A stretch of DNA of 64,000 nt, from positions 571,665 through 635,664 of the forward strand of contig NZ_KI912608.1 of NCBI RefSeq assembly GCF_000519265.1. The letters are read 5' to 3'. Each line of letters begins with the position of its first letter. The first letter of the stretch is position 1. The position numbers were made by a program, and so were the translations under genes. Below the pieces are notes generated by a model. It was not told where the DNA came from. It worked only from the letters and a program-made list of their open reading frames with translations, and searched no databases. The DNA is from Desulfonatronum lacustre DSM 10312 (GTDB lineage Bacteria; Desulfobacterota; Desulfovibrionia; Desulfovibrionales; Desulfonatronaceae). Positions 19,901 through 27,952 of this stretch are shown one piece after another.

Positions 19901-20209
19901 CAGCAGACCGAACAACATGTGACCATGGCGATTCAGGACAACGGCATCGGTATGGACGAACGGGTTCTGTCCTCTGTCTTTGCCCTGGGAGAAGCCAAAA
20001 GGCGACTGGGCACTGAAGGCGAAAGTGGAACCGGCCTGGGGCTGATGCTGTGCAAGCAGTTCATCGAACGGCACGGTGGACTCATCTGGATTGAGAGTTC
20101 CCTGGGACAGGGCACCACTGTGTGTTTCACCATCGCGGCCGCGCCGGACCAGGCTGCGGCCATCATGGCTGTGGACTCTTGGCCGGCACGTCCGCCAACA
20201 GGCAGGTGA
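16949..20209 (+). CDS. Soluble hybrid-input sensor histidine kinase with five PAS domains and one GAF
   Basis: 1086 residues from the ATG at 16949, chosen for GGAG six bases upstream; ATG 16937 is the alternative. Order: PAS (about 12-130), PAS (about 150-265), PAS (about 275-390), GAF (about 400-570), PAS (about 575-700), PAS (about 705-820), then HisKA with VIAHDLKSPMSG and a HATPase with NILLNALKFTPRGG and GTGLGLMLCKQF. No clear membrane helix. The fifth PAS has cysteines (RKCYEVIG, MMCQPCASREA) that could bind a metal or sense redox state. No receiver domain or adjacent response regulator on this strand, so its partner is unknown. Confidence 0.85.
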   Translation: MYATPPLRCNNEPPAGLDFRNIFDNAPIGIFTSTLDGRFTSANLFLARMFGYESPEVLLESVTDIASQIYVDPEDRKQLSRLLEVHDTTIKNECRFRHRDGTVFWGSRNVQAVREQDGRVVSYFGFITDIAGIFQDVAEQRKIENDLRVSEERFRLSMDATSDGVWDWDIQTDQVYYSPGYVRMLGYEASDVPGHLNSWLDLIHPEDKQKAIEANRDCIENRIESFAVEFRMQARDGAWKWIFGRGRAVTRDASGRAIRMIGTHQDITERKQNEEKLLVYKAAVEQSIDGIALADMDGVLRFVNKAWAEMHGYSAEELVGQHLSVSHTPEQMEHEVAPHFETLITTGSWQGELGHARKDGSTFPAYMTTTVLRGEDKPLSVVATVRDITKKVKIRERQRFHNHFRALTAEASSRFVLIHDGDTFDDAVGYVLESLGKLFDVDRSYLLRFSEDLSTMTNTHEWCASGISPQIDRMQNYPTDHFPWMMRRMKGLRPVHIPDVNELPDEAAAERTEFHFQDIQSLLCLPIYCDQKKLIGFMGFDAVRSPHVWHLEQIVLLQMLAEILGSVISRMEAMNALAESEARFRFLAENAGDFIYKMTLPDGVYEYASPSAKAVTGYAQEEFYDNPGLIHTIIHPESRDYLNEQWKSVLEGDESGFFEYRIVDPHGDVRWLSQTNTYLKDDSGSIISLAGIVRDVTKSKNDEEAIRKQTALLEAILDNIPDIMSVKCPDMSIIRYNKAGYRFLGKTKEQVYGRKCYEVIGSKMMCQPCASREAILSKKMVVLEQYLPDLNRHMNCRANPILNADGEVEYTVELIQDITDRKQAEEKINHINQQLHQANAEKDQLLAVIAHDLKSPMSGIVLSMEMLATQPGVMSEVEFRLLATELHKTARNTFELMEDLLQWARLQQGGINYSPTPCNLKDMVDRTISTAQGVAKGKDIGIRVDIAQNLRALIDQPMIRTVIRNILLNALKFTPRGGEIVIRAQQTEQHVTMAIQDNGIGMDERVLSSVFALGEAKRRLGTEGESGTGLGLMLCKQFIERHGGLIWIESSLGQGTTVCFTIAAAPDQAAAIMAVDSWPARPPTGR

Positions 20210-20242
20210 TGCCGGCTGGATCAGCAGGGGCTTCTGTTCGTG

Positions 20243-21649
20243 TCAGTCCTGCTCGAGCTTCCGGTAGAGCGTGCGGCGGTGGATGTCGAGGATGGCGGCG
20301 GCGCGGCGTTTGTTGCCGTTCACTGCGTCCAGGACATGGCGAATGTAGTGTTGTTCAGCCTGGGCCAGGGTGGGCAGATGTTCTCCGCTCGCGGCCATGG
20401 CCGTCAAGAGCGGGGCTGATTGCAAGGTCGGCTGGCTGCCGCCGTCCCTGATCCGACTGGGAAGGTGGGCGGGTAGAATGGTGGTCCCGTCGCAAAAGGT
20501 TACGGCTCGTTCCATGGCGTTTCGCAGTTCGCGCACATTTCCCGGAAAAGAATAGTTTTTAAGAATATCCAGGGCTTTTTGATCAAATCCTTGGATGCTC
20601 TTGTCCACTTGGATGCTGAATCGACGCAGGAAGTGACCGGCCAACAGCTCCAGATCGTCACCGCGTTCCCGCAAAGGCGGGAGTCTGAGGGTGAATGTCT
20701 CCAGACGAAAAAAAAGGTCCTCGCGAAATTTTCCGGCCTCGACCTCCTGCTCCAGGTCCCGGTGGGTGGCGGCCACGGTGCGGACATCGACCTGTTCCTC
20801 CTTGTCCGCCCCCACTGGGCGCACTTTGCCGTCCTGGAGGATGCGCAGCAGCTTGGCTTGCAGGAAGAGAGGCATTTCGGAGATTTCGTCCAAAAACAGG
20901 GTCCCACTCTCGGCTTCGGCGAACAGCCCCCGCCGAGCCTTGCCCGCGCCGGTAAAGGCGCCGGCTTTGTGGCCGAAAAACTCGCTTTCCAGCAACTGTT
21001 CCGGGATGCCGGCACAGTTTACGGCCTGAAACGCCCCTTTTCGCGGGCTGGCCGCATGCACCGCCCTGGCCACCAATTCCTTGCCCGTTCCCGACTCACC
21101 CAGGATCAGCACCGGCCCATCGGCTCGGGACACGCGGCCGATCTGCTCGAAAAGGCCGCGCATGGCCGGGCTTTGGCCAATCATGCCGTGAAAGGCGTCC
21201 TGGCTCAGATAATCCCGGATGCGTTGAACTTCCTGGCGCAACGCCCTGTTTTTCAACACCCGAACCACCGTCAGGATGAAGTGGTCCAGATCCAGGGGTT
21301 TGGTCAGGAAGTCCTCGGCTCCGGCCTTGAGCGCCTCCACGGCCTTGGAAATACTTCCAAAAGCCGTGATCAGGAGAAAGTCCGGAGGGTTGTCCATCTC
21401 CTCGCTTCTGACCCGTTGCAACAGCTCCAGACCGTCAATTCCCGGCAATCGCAGATCGCTGACCACCAACTCCGGGTGCCATTCCTGGATTACGGCCAGG
21501 GCCTTTTCGGCATTGTCCACCCAGCGGGCGGTGAGGTCGTGGTCGTCCAGTTCCTGACTCAGGAGCTGTCCGAAAGACTGATCGTCCTCGACGACCAGCA
21601 CCTTGCTGCCGCCGACATGCTGCTCTGTTTGGCGCGGTGCCATGCTCAT
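20243..21649 (-). CDS. NtrC-family sigma-54 response regulator
   Basis: 468 residues: receiver domain (about 17-130, phospho-acceptor in VVSDLRLPGIDG), AAA+ sigma-54 activation domain (about 150-380, Walker A GESGTGKE, sigma-54 loop GAFTGA, SFPGNVREL) and a Fis-type helix-turn-helix at the C-terminus (RRAAAILDIHRRTLYRKL). Its start overlaps the kinase stop by four bases, so the two are translationally coupled. The likely target is the sigma-54-type promoter at 23339, divergent from the pair. Confidence 0.93.
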   Translation of the reverse strand: MSMAPRQTEQHVGGSKVLVVEDDQSFGQLLSQELDDHDLTARWVDNAEKALAVIQEWHPELVVSDLRLPGIDGLELLQRVRSEEMDNPPDFLLITAFGSISKAVEALKAGAEDFLTKPLDLDHFILTVVRVLKNRALRQEVQRIRDYLSQDAFHGMIGQSPAMRGLFEQIGRVSRADGPVLILGESGTGKELVARAVHAASPRKGAFQAVNCAGIPEQLLESEFFGHKAGAFTGAGKARRGLFAEAESGTLFLDEISEMPLFLQAKLLRILQDGKVRPVGADKEEQVDVRTVAATHRDLEQEVEAGKFREDLFFRLETFTLRLPPLRERGDDLELLAGHFLRRFSIQVDKSIQGFDQKALDILKNYSFPGNVRELRNAMERAVTFCDGTTILPAHLPSRIRDGGSQPTLQSAPLLTAMAASGEHLPTLAQAEQHYIRHVLDAVNGNKRRAAAILDIHRRTLYRKLEQD

Positions 21650-23151
21650 CTCTCCTCAACACGGATCGTGGGTTGGTGGTCAACGGGCAGCCAGATGCGA
21701 AAGAATGCTCCGCCCAGCCGACTCTTGCCGACATCGATGCCTCCGCCGTGGTCTCGAAGAATACCGTGAACCACTGCCAAACCCAGCCCGGTGCCATGGC
21801 CGACGCTTTTGGTCGTGAAGAACGGTTCAAACAACTTGGATTTTATTTCATCAGCAATGCCCGGACCGTCGTCATCCACCTGCATCCACGCCTGGTCGCC
21901 TTCCCTGCCCCAGGAAACGACGACCCGCCCACCGGAAGCGGACTGGACGGCGTTGCGGATCAGGTTGACCAGGGCCTGCTCCATGCGCACCGCATCCAGG
22001 TTGATCTGGAAGGTTTCATTTGTCTCGTTCAAGGGAAAGGCCGTTTCCAGATGAGTCCGGTGCTTGTCGGCTTCTTCGCTTGTCGCGGACAAGGCGGAGC
22101 GGATCAGTTGCACCAGGGAGGTCGGTTTTTTGCGTAATGCGTTGCCGCGACTGAAATCCAGAAGCTGGCGGATGATGTGTTCCATACGGTCTACTTCCCG
22201 GCGAATGTCGCGCAGCGTCTCCACGACCCCGGCGTCCAGGTCGGCCTTGCGCAAGGCGCGTTGCGCCTTGCCGCTGACGACGCTCAAGGGCGTACCCAGT
22301 TCATGGGCCACGCCGGCGGCCAGCTGCCCGATGGCGGCCAGTTTTTCGGCCTGACGCAATTGGGCCTGCAATTGGACCTGTCTGATGCGTCGCTCCCGGA
22401 GTTCGGCCTTGGCCTCTTCAATGGTATCCAGCATGCGGTTGAATTGCCGACCGATGGTCACGATTTCCCCTGGTCCGTGGGGCCAAAAACGATGGCCCCG
22501 GTCCCCCTGGGTCACCCTGGAGATGCTGGTTCCCAGGCTGGAGAGGTGGCGGCCCAGGGCGCGGTGGTGCCCGAAGAGCACGAGCCCGGACATGCCCAGC
22601 AACCCCAAGCCCAGACCCAGTGCGACGCGGACGCGAAGAGCCCGGACATCCTCCTGGATGTCGCTTTTTCGCCGGGTCAGTTGGAGCAGGCCGTTGACCT
22701 TGCCGCCGGAGTCGCTCAGCGGAACGAAGTACGAGAAAACCTCTCGCCCGGCCACATGTCCGTACTCCCCGCGCTGCTTGCCGTCCGCGGCCAGCTCGGT
22801 CAGCCGGTCCTGCTCCGGCGTTGGTTCGCTTCGCCCGGCCGAGGCGATCAGGCGCCCCTGCCGATCATACACATACGCACTGTAGACCCTGCCGATGGAA
22901 AAGGCGGACTCTACGGCCCTCAGGACGCTGCCTTTGCGGTCCAGTTCCATTGAGTGGCTGAGCGGCAATTGCAGCGCCCTGGCCACCAGCTCCAGATCCT
23001 TTTGCATCCGGTGCTCGATATTTCGCTCCACGAGCTGCAGGAGCAGGTAACCGGTCAGCCCCATGGCCAGGGCCAGGGGCAGGACGACGGAGATGACCAG
23101 GGCTGTACGCAGACTGAAGTAGTCGGACAACGCCGGAATACGAGGGAGCAT
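21646..23151 (-). CDS. Membrane sensor histidine kinase paired with the NtrC-type regulator
   Basis: 501 residues from the ATG at 23151, preceded directly by AGGAGGATC. Two transmembrane helices (about 14-38 and 180-203) flank a periplasmic sensor of about 140 residues, then HAMP, HisKA (GVAHELGTPLSVVSGKA, His near 282) and HATPase (NLIRNAVQSASGG, GHGTGLGLAVVHGI). The arrangement is that of ZraS/NtrB-type envelope-sensing kinases. A longer reading frame upstream adds 39 residues without a ribosome-binding site. Confidence 0.9.
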   Translation of the reverse strand: MLPRIPALSDYFSLRTALVISVVLPLALAMGLTGYLLLQLVERNIEHRMQKDLELVARALQLPLSHSMELDRKGSVLRAVESAFSIGRVYSAYVYDRQGRLIASAGRSEPTPEQDRLTELAADGKQRGEYGHVAGREVFSYFVPLSDSGGKVNGLLQLTRRKSDIQEDVRALRVRVALGLGLGLLGMSGLVLFGHHRALGRHLSSLGTSISRVTQGDRGHRFWPHGPGEIVTIGRQFNRMLDTIEEAKAELRERRIRQVQLQAQLRQAEKLAAIGQLAAGVAHELGTPLSVVSGKAQRALRKADLDAGVVETLRDIRREVDRMEHIIRQLLDFSRGNALRKKPTSLVQLIRSALSATSEEADKHRTHLETAFPLNETNETFQINLDAVRMEQALVNLIRNAVQSASGGRVVVSWGREGDQAWMQVDDDGPGIADEIKSKLFEPFFTTKSVGHGTGLGLAVVHGILRDHGGGIDVGKSRLGGAFFRIWLPVDHQPTIRVEER

Positions 23152-23338
23152 GATCCTCCTAAGCTTGGACTGGGATGAAGTTGCACATGTGGCTTTTTTA
23201 TACATATCAAATGAGCGCATTTCAAGGACGATCAGGGTGGACATTGTTTCCGCTTCGTTTGGCAACATGCGTCAATATCTTGTATTATATGTGTATTTTT
23301 AATTTTTCTTGTGGTTGCGAGGGAGACTGTTTCGGTTC

Positions 23339-23355
23339 TGGCACGGTGCATGCTT
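23339..23355 (+). promoter_or_regulatory. Sigma-54-type promoter for the DUF4168 gene
   Basis: TGGCACGGTGCATGCTTA has GG at 23340-23341 and GC at 23352-23353, the exact GG-N10-GC spacing of -24/-12 promoters. It is about 60 bases upstream of the ATG at 23416 and points toward it. A short dyad (AAATG-N4-CATTT, 23209-23222) lies about 120 bases upstream, in range for an activator site. Confidence 0.7.
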
Positions 23356-23415
23356 AAAAAGGGATGATGCCGCTTGATGACCTTGCGGCTCAAATTCTTT
23401 CGGAGGTTTTTGAAG

Positions 23416-23814
23416 ATGAAGAAGTTAATTTTGCTGCTGACCGGATCGACCCTCACCTGTTTGCTCGTTTTGGCCTTGAGCGTGGGCGTTCACGCCCAAA
23501 CTGGTCAAGCCGAAGGACAGCAGATGATGCAGCAACCTGGAACCACGGCTCAATTCAGTGATGCCGAGCTTCAAAAAGTAGCGACCGCATACCTGGAAAT
23601 TCATGAGATTCGCATGGAATTGCAGGAAACCCTGGCCGGGGTGACTGATCCGGAGTCCGCACAGCAAATGCAGGAGCAGGCGGGAGCCGCCATGGTCCAG
23701 GCCGTCCAGGACAGCGGGTTGGACGTGGACACGTATAATCAGGTCATGCAGGAAGTGCAGGTGAGCACCGAGTTGCAGGAAAAGATGGCGTCCAAGCTGG
23801 ACCAGATGCAGTAG
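23416..23814 (+). CDS. DUF4168 secreted protein
   Basis: 132 residues from the ATG at 23416 (CGGAGG ten bases upstream). Signal peptide about 1-28 (MKKLILLLTG ... VGVHAQ), then a Gln/Met-rich helical domain of the DUF4168 type (FSDAELQKVATAYLEIHEIR, VMQEVQVSTELQEKM). Function of the family is unknown. The small, helical, periplasmic character and the sigma-54-type promoter next to a kinase/regulator pair suggest an envelope-stress output similar in logic to ZraP. That comparison is inference, not homology. Confidence 0.75.
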   Translation: MKKLILLLTGSTLTCLLVLALSVGVHAQTGQAEGQQMMQQPGTTAQFSDAELQKVATAYLEIHEIRMELQETLAGVTDPESAQQMQEQAGAAMVQAVQDSGLDVDTYNQVMQEVQVSTELQEKMASKLDQMQ

Positions 23815-23844
23815 AACGGAGTGAACCTGAATGGAGGAACGCTG

Positions 23845-24120
23845 ATGTTCGGTAAAAAGACCGTTCCCTTGTTGATTCTGGCAATGGGGATGTTTTTGGG
23901 ATCTGCTTGCGGCCCGGACCCGGAGGAGTATGAAATACCGGCCAGGCCTGGAGAAAGCCCTCCGGGGTACGAACTGCCGCCTGGTCAGGAGCGACCCCAG
24001 GAGCGTTCATTGATGCAGCCTGAAGCCCCAATGGGAGAGTCGGAGCCAGGTCAGGGCTTGCAACCCAATGGACAAGGTCGGGAGCAAGGCGTGCCGTTTG
24101 ATGCACAGCCGAAGCAATAA
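23845..24120 (+). CDS. Small proline-rich lipoprotein
   Basis: 91 residues from the ATG at 23845 (GGAGG seven bases upstream). A type II signal peptide ends in a lipobox LGSAC. The mature part is low-complexity and rich in Pro, Glu, Gln and Gly (GESPPGYELPPGQERPQERS) with no known domain. It starts 30 bases after the DUF4168 stop and ends just before a terminator, so the two genes form an operon. Confidence 0.65.
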   Translation: MFGKKTVPLLILAMGMFLGSACGPDPEEYEIPARPGESPPGYELPPGQERPQERSLMQPEAPMGESEPGQGLQPNGQGREQGVPFDAQPKQ

Positions 24121-24132
24121 CGTTGAGTCACT

Positions 24133-24166
24133 AACCAACCACCAGCTTACAGCTGGTGGTTGGTTA
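24133..24166. terminator. Bidirectional terminator after the lipoprotein gene
   Basis: A 15-base stem AACCAACCACCAGCT / AGCTGGTGGTTGGTT with a TAC loop. Only a short T-rich tail (ATTTG) follows. Lies between convergent transcription units. Confidence 0.8.
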
Positions 24167-24223
24167 TTTGTGTTGCGTAGAGGTCGACATTGACTGGGTG
24201 TCGGTGACCTCTCGTTTCAACAC

Positions 24224-24568
24224 TCACCCCAGCTTGGCCCCGTTGGGGACGGGCTTATCCGGGACGGCCAGAATCACCCCTCCGTCCGGGCGGTAGAAGC
24301 CGGTCAGCAGGAATTCGGACCGGATCGGGCCGATCCGCTTGACCGGGAAGTTGGTTACCCCGACCACCTGCCGACCGATGAGTTCCTCCGGTGCGTAATG
24401 GTCCGTGACCTGGGCACTGGTCCGTTTGCGGCCGACTTCCGGGCCGAAATCCACCTCCACGATGTAGGCCGGTTTGCGGGCCTCGGGAAAAGGCCGTGCG
24501 TCCACCACCGTGCCCACGCGTATCTCCACCCGTTCGAAATCTTGCCAGGAAATGGTCTCCTCGGCCAT
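24224..24568 (-). CDS. csaA: CsaA-type tRNA-binding domain protein
   Basis: 114 residues comprising a single OB-fold tRNA-binding domain of the CsaA/MetG-C type: [34 protein letters not shown] and [20 protein letters not shown]. CsaA dimers are described as tRNA-binding or chaperone-like proteins. It lies one base downstream of the tautomerase gene, indicating co-transcription. Confidence 0.88.
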   Translation of the reverse strand: MAEETISWQDFERVEIRVGTVVDARPFPEARKPAYIVEVDFGPEVGRKRTSAQVTDHYAPEELIGRQVVGVTNFPVKRIGPIRSEFLLTGFYRPDGGVILAVPDKPVPNGAKLG

Positions 24569-24569
24569 T

Positions 24570-24779
24570 TCACCCCTCCTTCCGCTTGCGGCGCAGGGCG
24601 GTGACCGGTACCCCGCCGATGCCCCAGTTGTCCGTCTCCACCTCGTCGATGACCACCACCGTGGTCTCCGGGTTCTTGCCCAACACGTCGGCCAGCAGTC
24701 GGGTGACGCCCCGGATCAGCAGGTCCTTCTGTTCCGCTGTGGCTCCCTCCCTGGTGATCTTGATGTTCACGTACGGCAT
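24570..24779 (-). CDS. 4-oxalocrotonate tautomerase family protein
   Basis: 69 residues, beginning Met-Pro, so removal of Met exposes the catalytic N-terminal proline. [20 protein letters not shown] and [17 protein letters not shown] are family features, and an Arg-rich C-terminus is present. Length is usual for this small hexameric enzyme family. The substrate cannot be told from sequence; many such proteins have no known physiological reaction. Confidence 0.88.
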   Translation of the reverse strand: MPYVNIKITREGATAEQKDLLIRGVTRLLADVLGKNPETTVVVIDEVETDNWGIGGVPVTALRRKRKEG

Positions 24780-24805
24780 GGATTTCTCCTGATTCGAATG
24801 AGTTT

Positions 24806-24987
24806 GTAACTACTCAGCACAGAGAGTAATTCTGTTGCCGGGGTCGGAATCGGGATCGGAATCGGGATCGAAAACGCTGGGATGCGTTCTAAATTCTTCA
24901 TGTTTCGATTCCGACTCCGATAGCGAAGCGCCGACCCCGATACCGATTGCCGGAGAAGAGCGGACACAAAATGTACTGAGTAGTTAC
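24806..24987 (-). repeat. Hexamer-arm element family B, copy 1 (inverted orientation)
   Basis: 182 bases. Ends GTAACTACTCAGCACA and TGTACTGAGTAGTTAC form terminal inverted repeats. Inside are GGRATC-type hexamers on the left, a small hairpin AACGCTGGGATGCGTT, and the complementary GATNCC-type hexamers on the right. Oriented opposite to the copies at 31784, 35711 and 49083. Flanking bases show no obvious target duplication. Confidence 0.85.
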
Positions 24988-24998
24988 GGCTATGAAAG

Positions 24999-25038
24999 AC
25001 CGGGCTTCTCGGCATGCTCTCTGCAGAGAAGCCCGGGT
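24999..25038. other. Strong hairpin upstream of the GGDEF-EAL gene
   Basis: An 11-base perfect stem CCGGGCTTCTC / GAGAAGCCCGG with a 15-base loop, in the 182 bases between element B1 and the start at 25170. No T-run follows on the + strand, so it is not a typical terminator for that strand. Role unknown. Confidence 0.5.
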
Positions 25039-25169
25039 GTCGCCCTTGGATCGACCGCGCTTCCGGCGCACGGGACCGCGGGGATCATGGTCAGGCCACG
25101 GCTTTTGCGATTTAAGCGGCGATCGGTTTTGGTCGCCCTGTTTATTCACCAATCAAACAAAATTGTAAC

Positions 25170-27788
25170 ATGATGTTCATGAATCTTACAAATCCAATCA
25201 CTCATTCCGTATCCAGCGCCGAGGGCGTTCGGGTTTCCGAAAGCGTCGTCGGGAGTGTTTTCGGCGATGCCTTGGCTCCGTTTCCCGTTACCGCGTCCGT
25301 TCTTTTCGGTCCAGAGGCGATGGAAGCCAACCTTCCGGAAGGCGCCGAGGCCTTTATGCAGCTTTTCGCCGGATCACCCAATGCCGTGGTTCTGCGCGAC
25401 CAGGAGGGCCGGATGGTCGTCCACAACGCCGTTTTCGAGCGGATGTTCGGGCCGCTGGGCGCACGTGCCGCCGGGGAGGCGAAACCGCGGTTGCGGGATA
25501 TATTGCAGCCATGCACGGGGTTTGATGTCCAGGCTGAGCGGGTCTGGAGCGGTGATGCGGACTTTCAGGGCGTTGATGTCTGCTGGCGGGCAATTGGGGG
25601 CCGGACCGTGGAAACCTGCGCCTCCCAGTTTTCCATTGCCATGGCCGATGGCCGCCGGTTTTCCTGGTGCATCTTCGTGGACATCTCCGACCGCAAGCAG
25701 GCGGAACGAATGCTTCAGGACGCGGAAACCAAGTACCGTTCCATTTTCGTCAATGCCGTGGAGGGCATTTTTCAGACCACCCCGGACGGGCGCTATCTGG
25801 ACGTCAATCCATCCCTGGCCCGGATTTACGGCTATGCCTCGCCCCAGGAGATGATCCGGGCCTTCCGGGACATCAAGACGCAGCTCTACGTCGATCCTCT
25901 GCGCCGGGACGAGTTCGTGCGGGTCATGGACCAGAATCACGAGGTCTGGGACTTTGTCTCCGAGATTTACAAAAAAGACGGAAGCCGGATCTGGATTTCG
26001 GAAAATGCCCGGGCCGTGTACGATGATCGCGGAAATATCGCCTACTTCGAGGGGACCGTGGTGGACATCACCCGGCGCAAGCTGGCGGAAGAGGCCCTGG
26101 AAACCCAGCGGGAACTGTTCACTCAGTTGTTCGCCAATTCGCCCCAGGCCATCGTGCTCACGGACATGGACCGCAACGTGATCAACGCCAACCAGGCCTT
26201 TGAACGGCTTTTCGGGTTCCGGGCCGAAGACATTCGCGGATTTTCCATCCGCGGTTTCATCGTGCCCGAGGAATTGATGGCCGACATGGAAACCTTCCGC
26301 GCCGCCGTGCTCTCGGGCAACTCCATGCAGGCCGAGACCCAGCGCCGCCACAAGGACGGTCGGCTGATTCCGGTGTCCATGATCGGTTTCCCGTTGATGG
26401 TCCGCGGGGTCATTCAGGGCGTGGTTTTCATTTATCAGGACATTTCCGAGCGTAAGGCCTTTGAGGAGCAGATCACCCATCAGGCCTTTCACGATGGCCT
26501 GACCGGCCTGCCCAATCGCAGCCTGTTCGCCGAGCGGCTGGCCCGGGCCGTGGAGCGGGGCAAACGACGCACGGACTACCATTATGCGGTGATCATGGTG
26601 GACCTGGACAAGTTCAAGGCGGTCAACGACACCCTGGGCCACCAGGCCGGCGATGACCTGTTGATCGAAGTGGGCCGTCGGCTGTCCGGATGCGTCCGGT
26701 CCATGGACACCGTGGCCCGGCTGGGCGGAGACGAGTTCGCGCTGATTCTGGAGGAATTGGCCTCGGAGGAGGAAGCCCTGACCATTGTCCGGCGGATTGA
26801 GGAAACCCTGCGCCGGTCCCTGGTGCTGGTTTCCGGTGAAGTCCGGCCCGAGGCCAGCATCGGGGTGGTCATGCACTCCGGGGAGTACGCCCGGGCCGAG
26901 GATATCCTGCGCGACGCGGACATCGCCATGTACCGGGCCAAGGAACTGCGCTGCGGCAATCTGCTCTTCGACCGCTCCATGCGCCTGGAACTGCAGGAAT
27001 CCATGAACATGGAAAACGAGCTGCGTCTGGCAGTAGGCGACGAAGCCTTGGCCGTGCACTACCAGCCCATCATTCGCGTGGACGACGGCGGGCTGGAGGG
27101 CTTCGAGGCTCTGTTGCGCTGGAATCACCCGACCATGGGCCAGGTGCCGCCTTCCCGGTTCATTCCTCTGGCCGAAGAAACCGGGCTGATCCTGCCTCTG
27201 GGCCGGTTCGTAATGCGGGAAGCTTGCCGTCAGTTGGCTTTATGGCGTGAAGAACTGCCCGGTGGCACCGATCTGTCCATGAGCGTGAACGTCTCCTGCC
27301 TGCAATTCTTGCGGGATAATATCGTGGATTACGTGGCCGAGGTGCTCCGAGATCTGGACCTGAAGCCGGAAGCCCTGAAGCTGGAAATCACCGAAACCGT
27401 GCTGATGCACGATCCGGCCCACACGGCCCGGGAGCTGCAACGGCTCAAGGACCTGGGCGTGCGGATCGCCATCGACGACTTCGGTACCGGCTATTCCTCC
27501 TTGAGCTATCTCCAGCAGCTGCCCATCGATCACCTGAAAATCGACCGCTCCTTCATCAGCGGCACCGAGCAGTCCGAAGGCAACCCGCACATCGTCAACT
27601 CGATCATCTCCCTGGCCAGGGCTCTGGGGCTCTCGGTCATCGCCGAAGGCGTGGAGCGGGAGGAACAGCTGTCCTGCCTGCGCGATCTGCGCTGCGACAA
27701 CGCCCAAGGCTTCATGTTTTCCTGTCCGTTGGACGCAAAAGGGGCAGCGGGGTATATTGCGCGCTGTTTTGAGGAGCGGGAGAAATAG
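25170..27788 (+). CDS. PAS-GGDEF-EAL cyclic-di-GMP signalling protein
   Basis: 872 residues, apparently soluble: PAS-type domains (about 60-170, 185-300 and 310-430), a diguanylate cyclase domain (about 440-605) with an intact RLGGDEF active site near residue 518, and a phosphodiesterase domain (about 615-865) with EGFEALLRW near 643 and LKLEITETVLM, IDDFGTGYSSL, LKIDRSFI. Both catalytic signatures are intact, so it could make or degrade c-di-GMP. ATG 25170 and 25173 are adjacent candidates; neither has a good ribosome-binding site. The hairpin at 24999 lies in the leader. Confidence 0.9.
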   Translation: MMFMNLTNPITHSVSSAEGVRVSESVVGSVFGDALAPFPVTASVLFGPEAMEANLPEGAEAFMQLFAGSPNAVVLRDQEGRMVVHNAVFERMFGPLGARAAGEAKPRLRDILQPCTGFDVQAERVWSGDADFQGVDVCWRAIGGRTVETCASQFSIAMADGRRFSWCIFVDISDRKQAERMLQDAETKYRSIFVNAVEGIFQTTPDGRYLDVNPSLARIYGYASPQEMIRAFRDIKTQLYVDPLRRDEFVRVMDQNHEVWDFVSEIYKKDGSRIWISENARAVYDDRGNIAYFEGTVVDITRRKLAEEALETQRELFTQLFANSPQAIVLTDMDRNVINANQAFERLFGFRAEDIRGFSIRGFIVPEELMADMETFRAAVLSGNSMQAETQRRHKDGRLIPVSMIGFPLMVRGVIQGVVFIYQDISERKAFEEQITHQAFHDGLTGLPNRSLFAERLARAVERGKRRTDYHYAVIMVDLDKFKAVNDTLGHQAGDDLLIEVGRRLSGCVRSMDTVARLGGDEFALILEELASEEEALTIVRRIEETLRRSLVLVSGEVRPEASIGVVMHSGEYARAEDILRDADIAMYRAKELRCGNLLFDRSMRLELQESMNMENELRLAVGDEALAVHYQPIIRVDDGGLEGFEALLRWNHPTMGQVPPSRFIPLAEETGLILPLGRFVMREACRQLALWREELPGGTDLSMSVNVSCLQFLRDNIVDYVAEVLRDLDLKPEALKLEITETVLMHDPAHTARELQRLKDLGVRIAIDDFGTGYSSLSYLQQLPIDHLKIDRSFISGTEQSEGNPHIVNSIISLARALGLSVIAEGVEREEQLSCLRDLRCDNAQGFMFSCPLDAKGAAGYIARCFEEREK

Positions 27789-27834
27789 CCGATAAACGAT
27801 CCGTTCGCGAAGGTGCTTCTTCAAGGAGTCAAGG

Positions 27835-27916
27835 TCGAAATCGCAATCGAAATCGGTATCCCCGTCATTCTTTGACCAGCTGATTTCCTCGATTTCGATC
27901 GCGATTTCGATTTCGA
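27835..27916. repeat. Hexamer-arm hairpin E
   Basis: Left arm TCGAAATCGCAATCGAAATC (27835-27854) and right arm CGATTTCGATCGCGATTTCG (27891-27910) are complementary and built of 6-base units of the GAAATC type. They lie between the convergent GGDEF-EAL and ferredoxin genes. No terminal repeats like those of family B were found. Confidence 0.7.
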
Positions 27917-27952
27917 GTATTGCCTCGGAGACAGGGCATCAGCCAAGATCGG

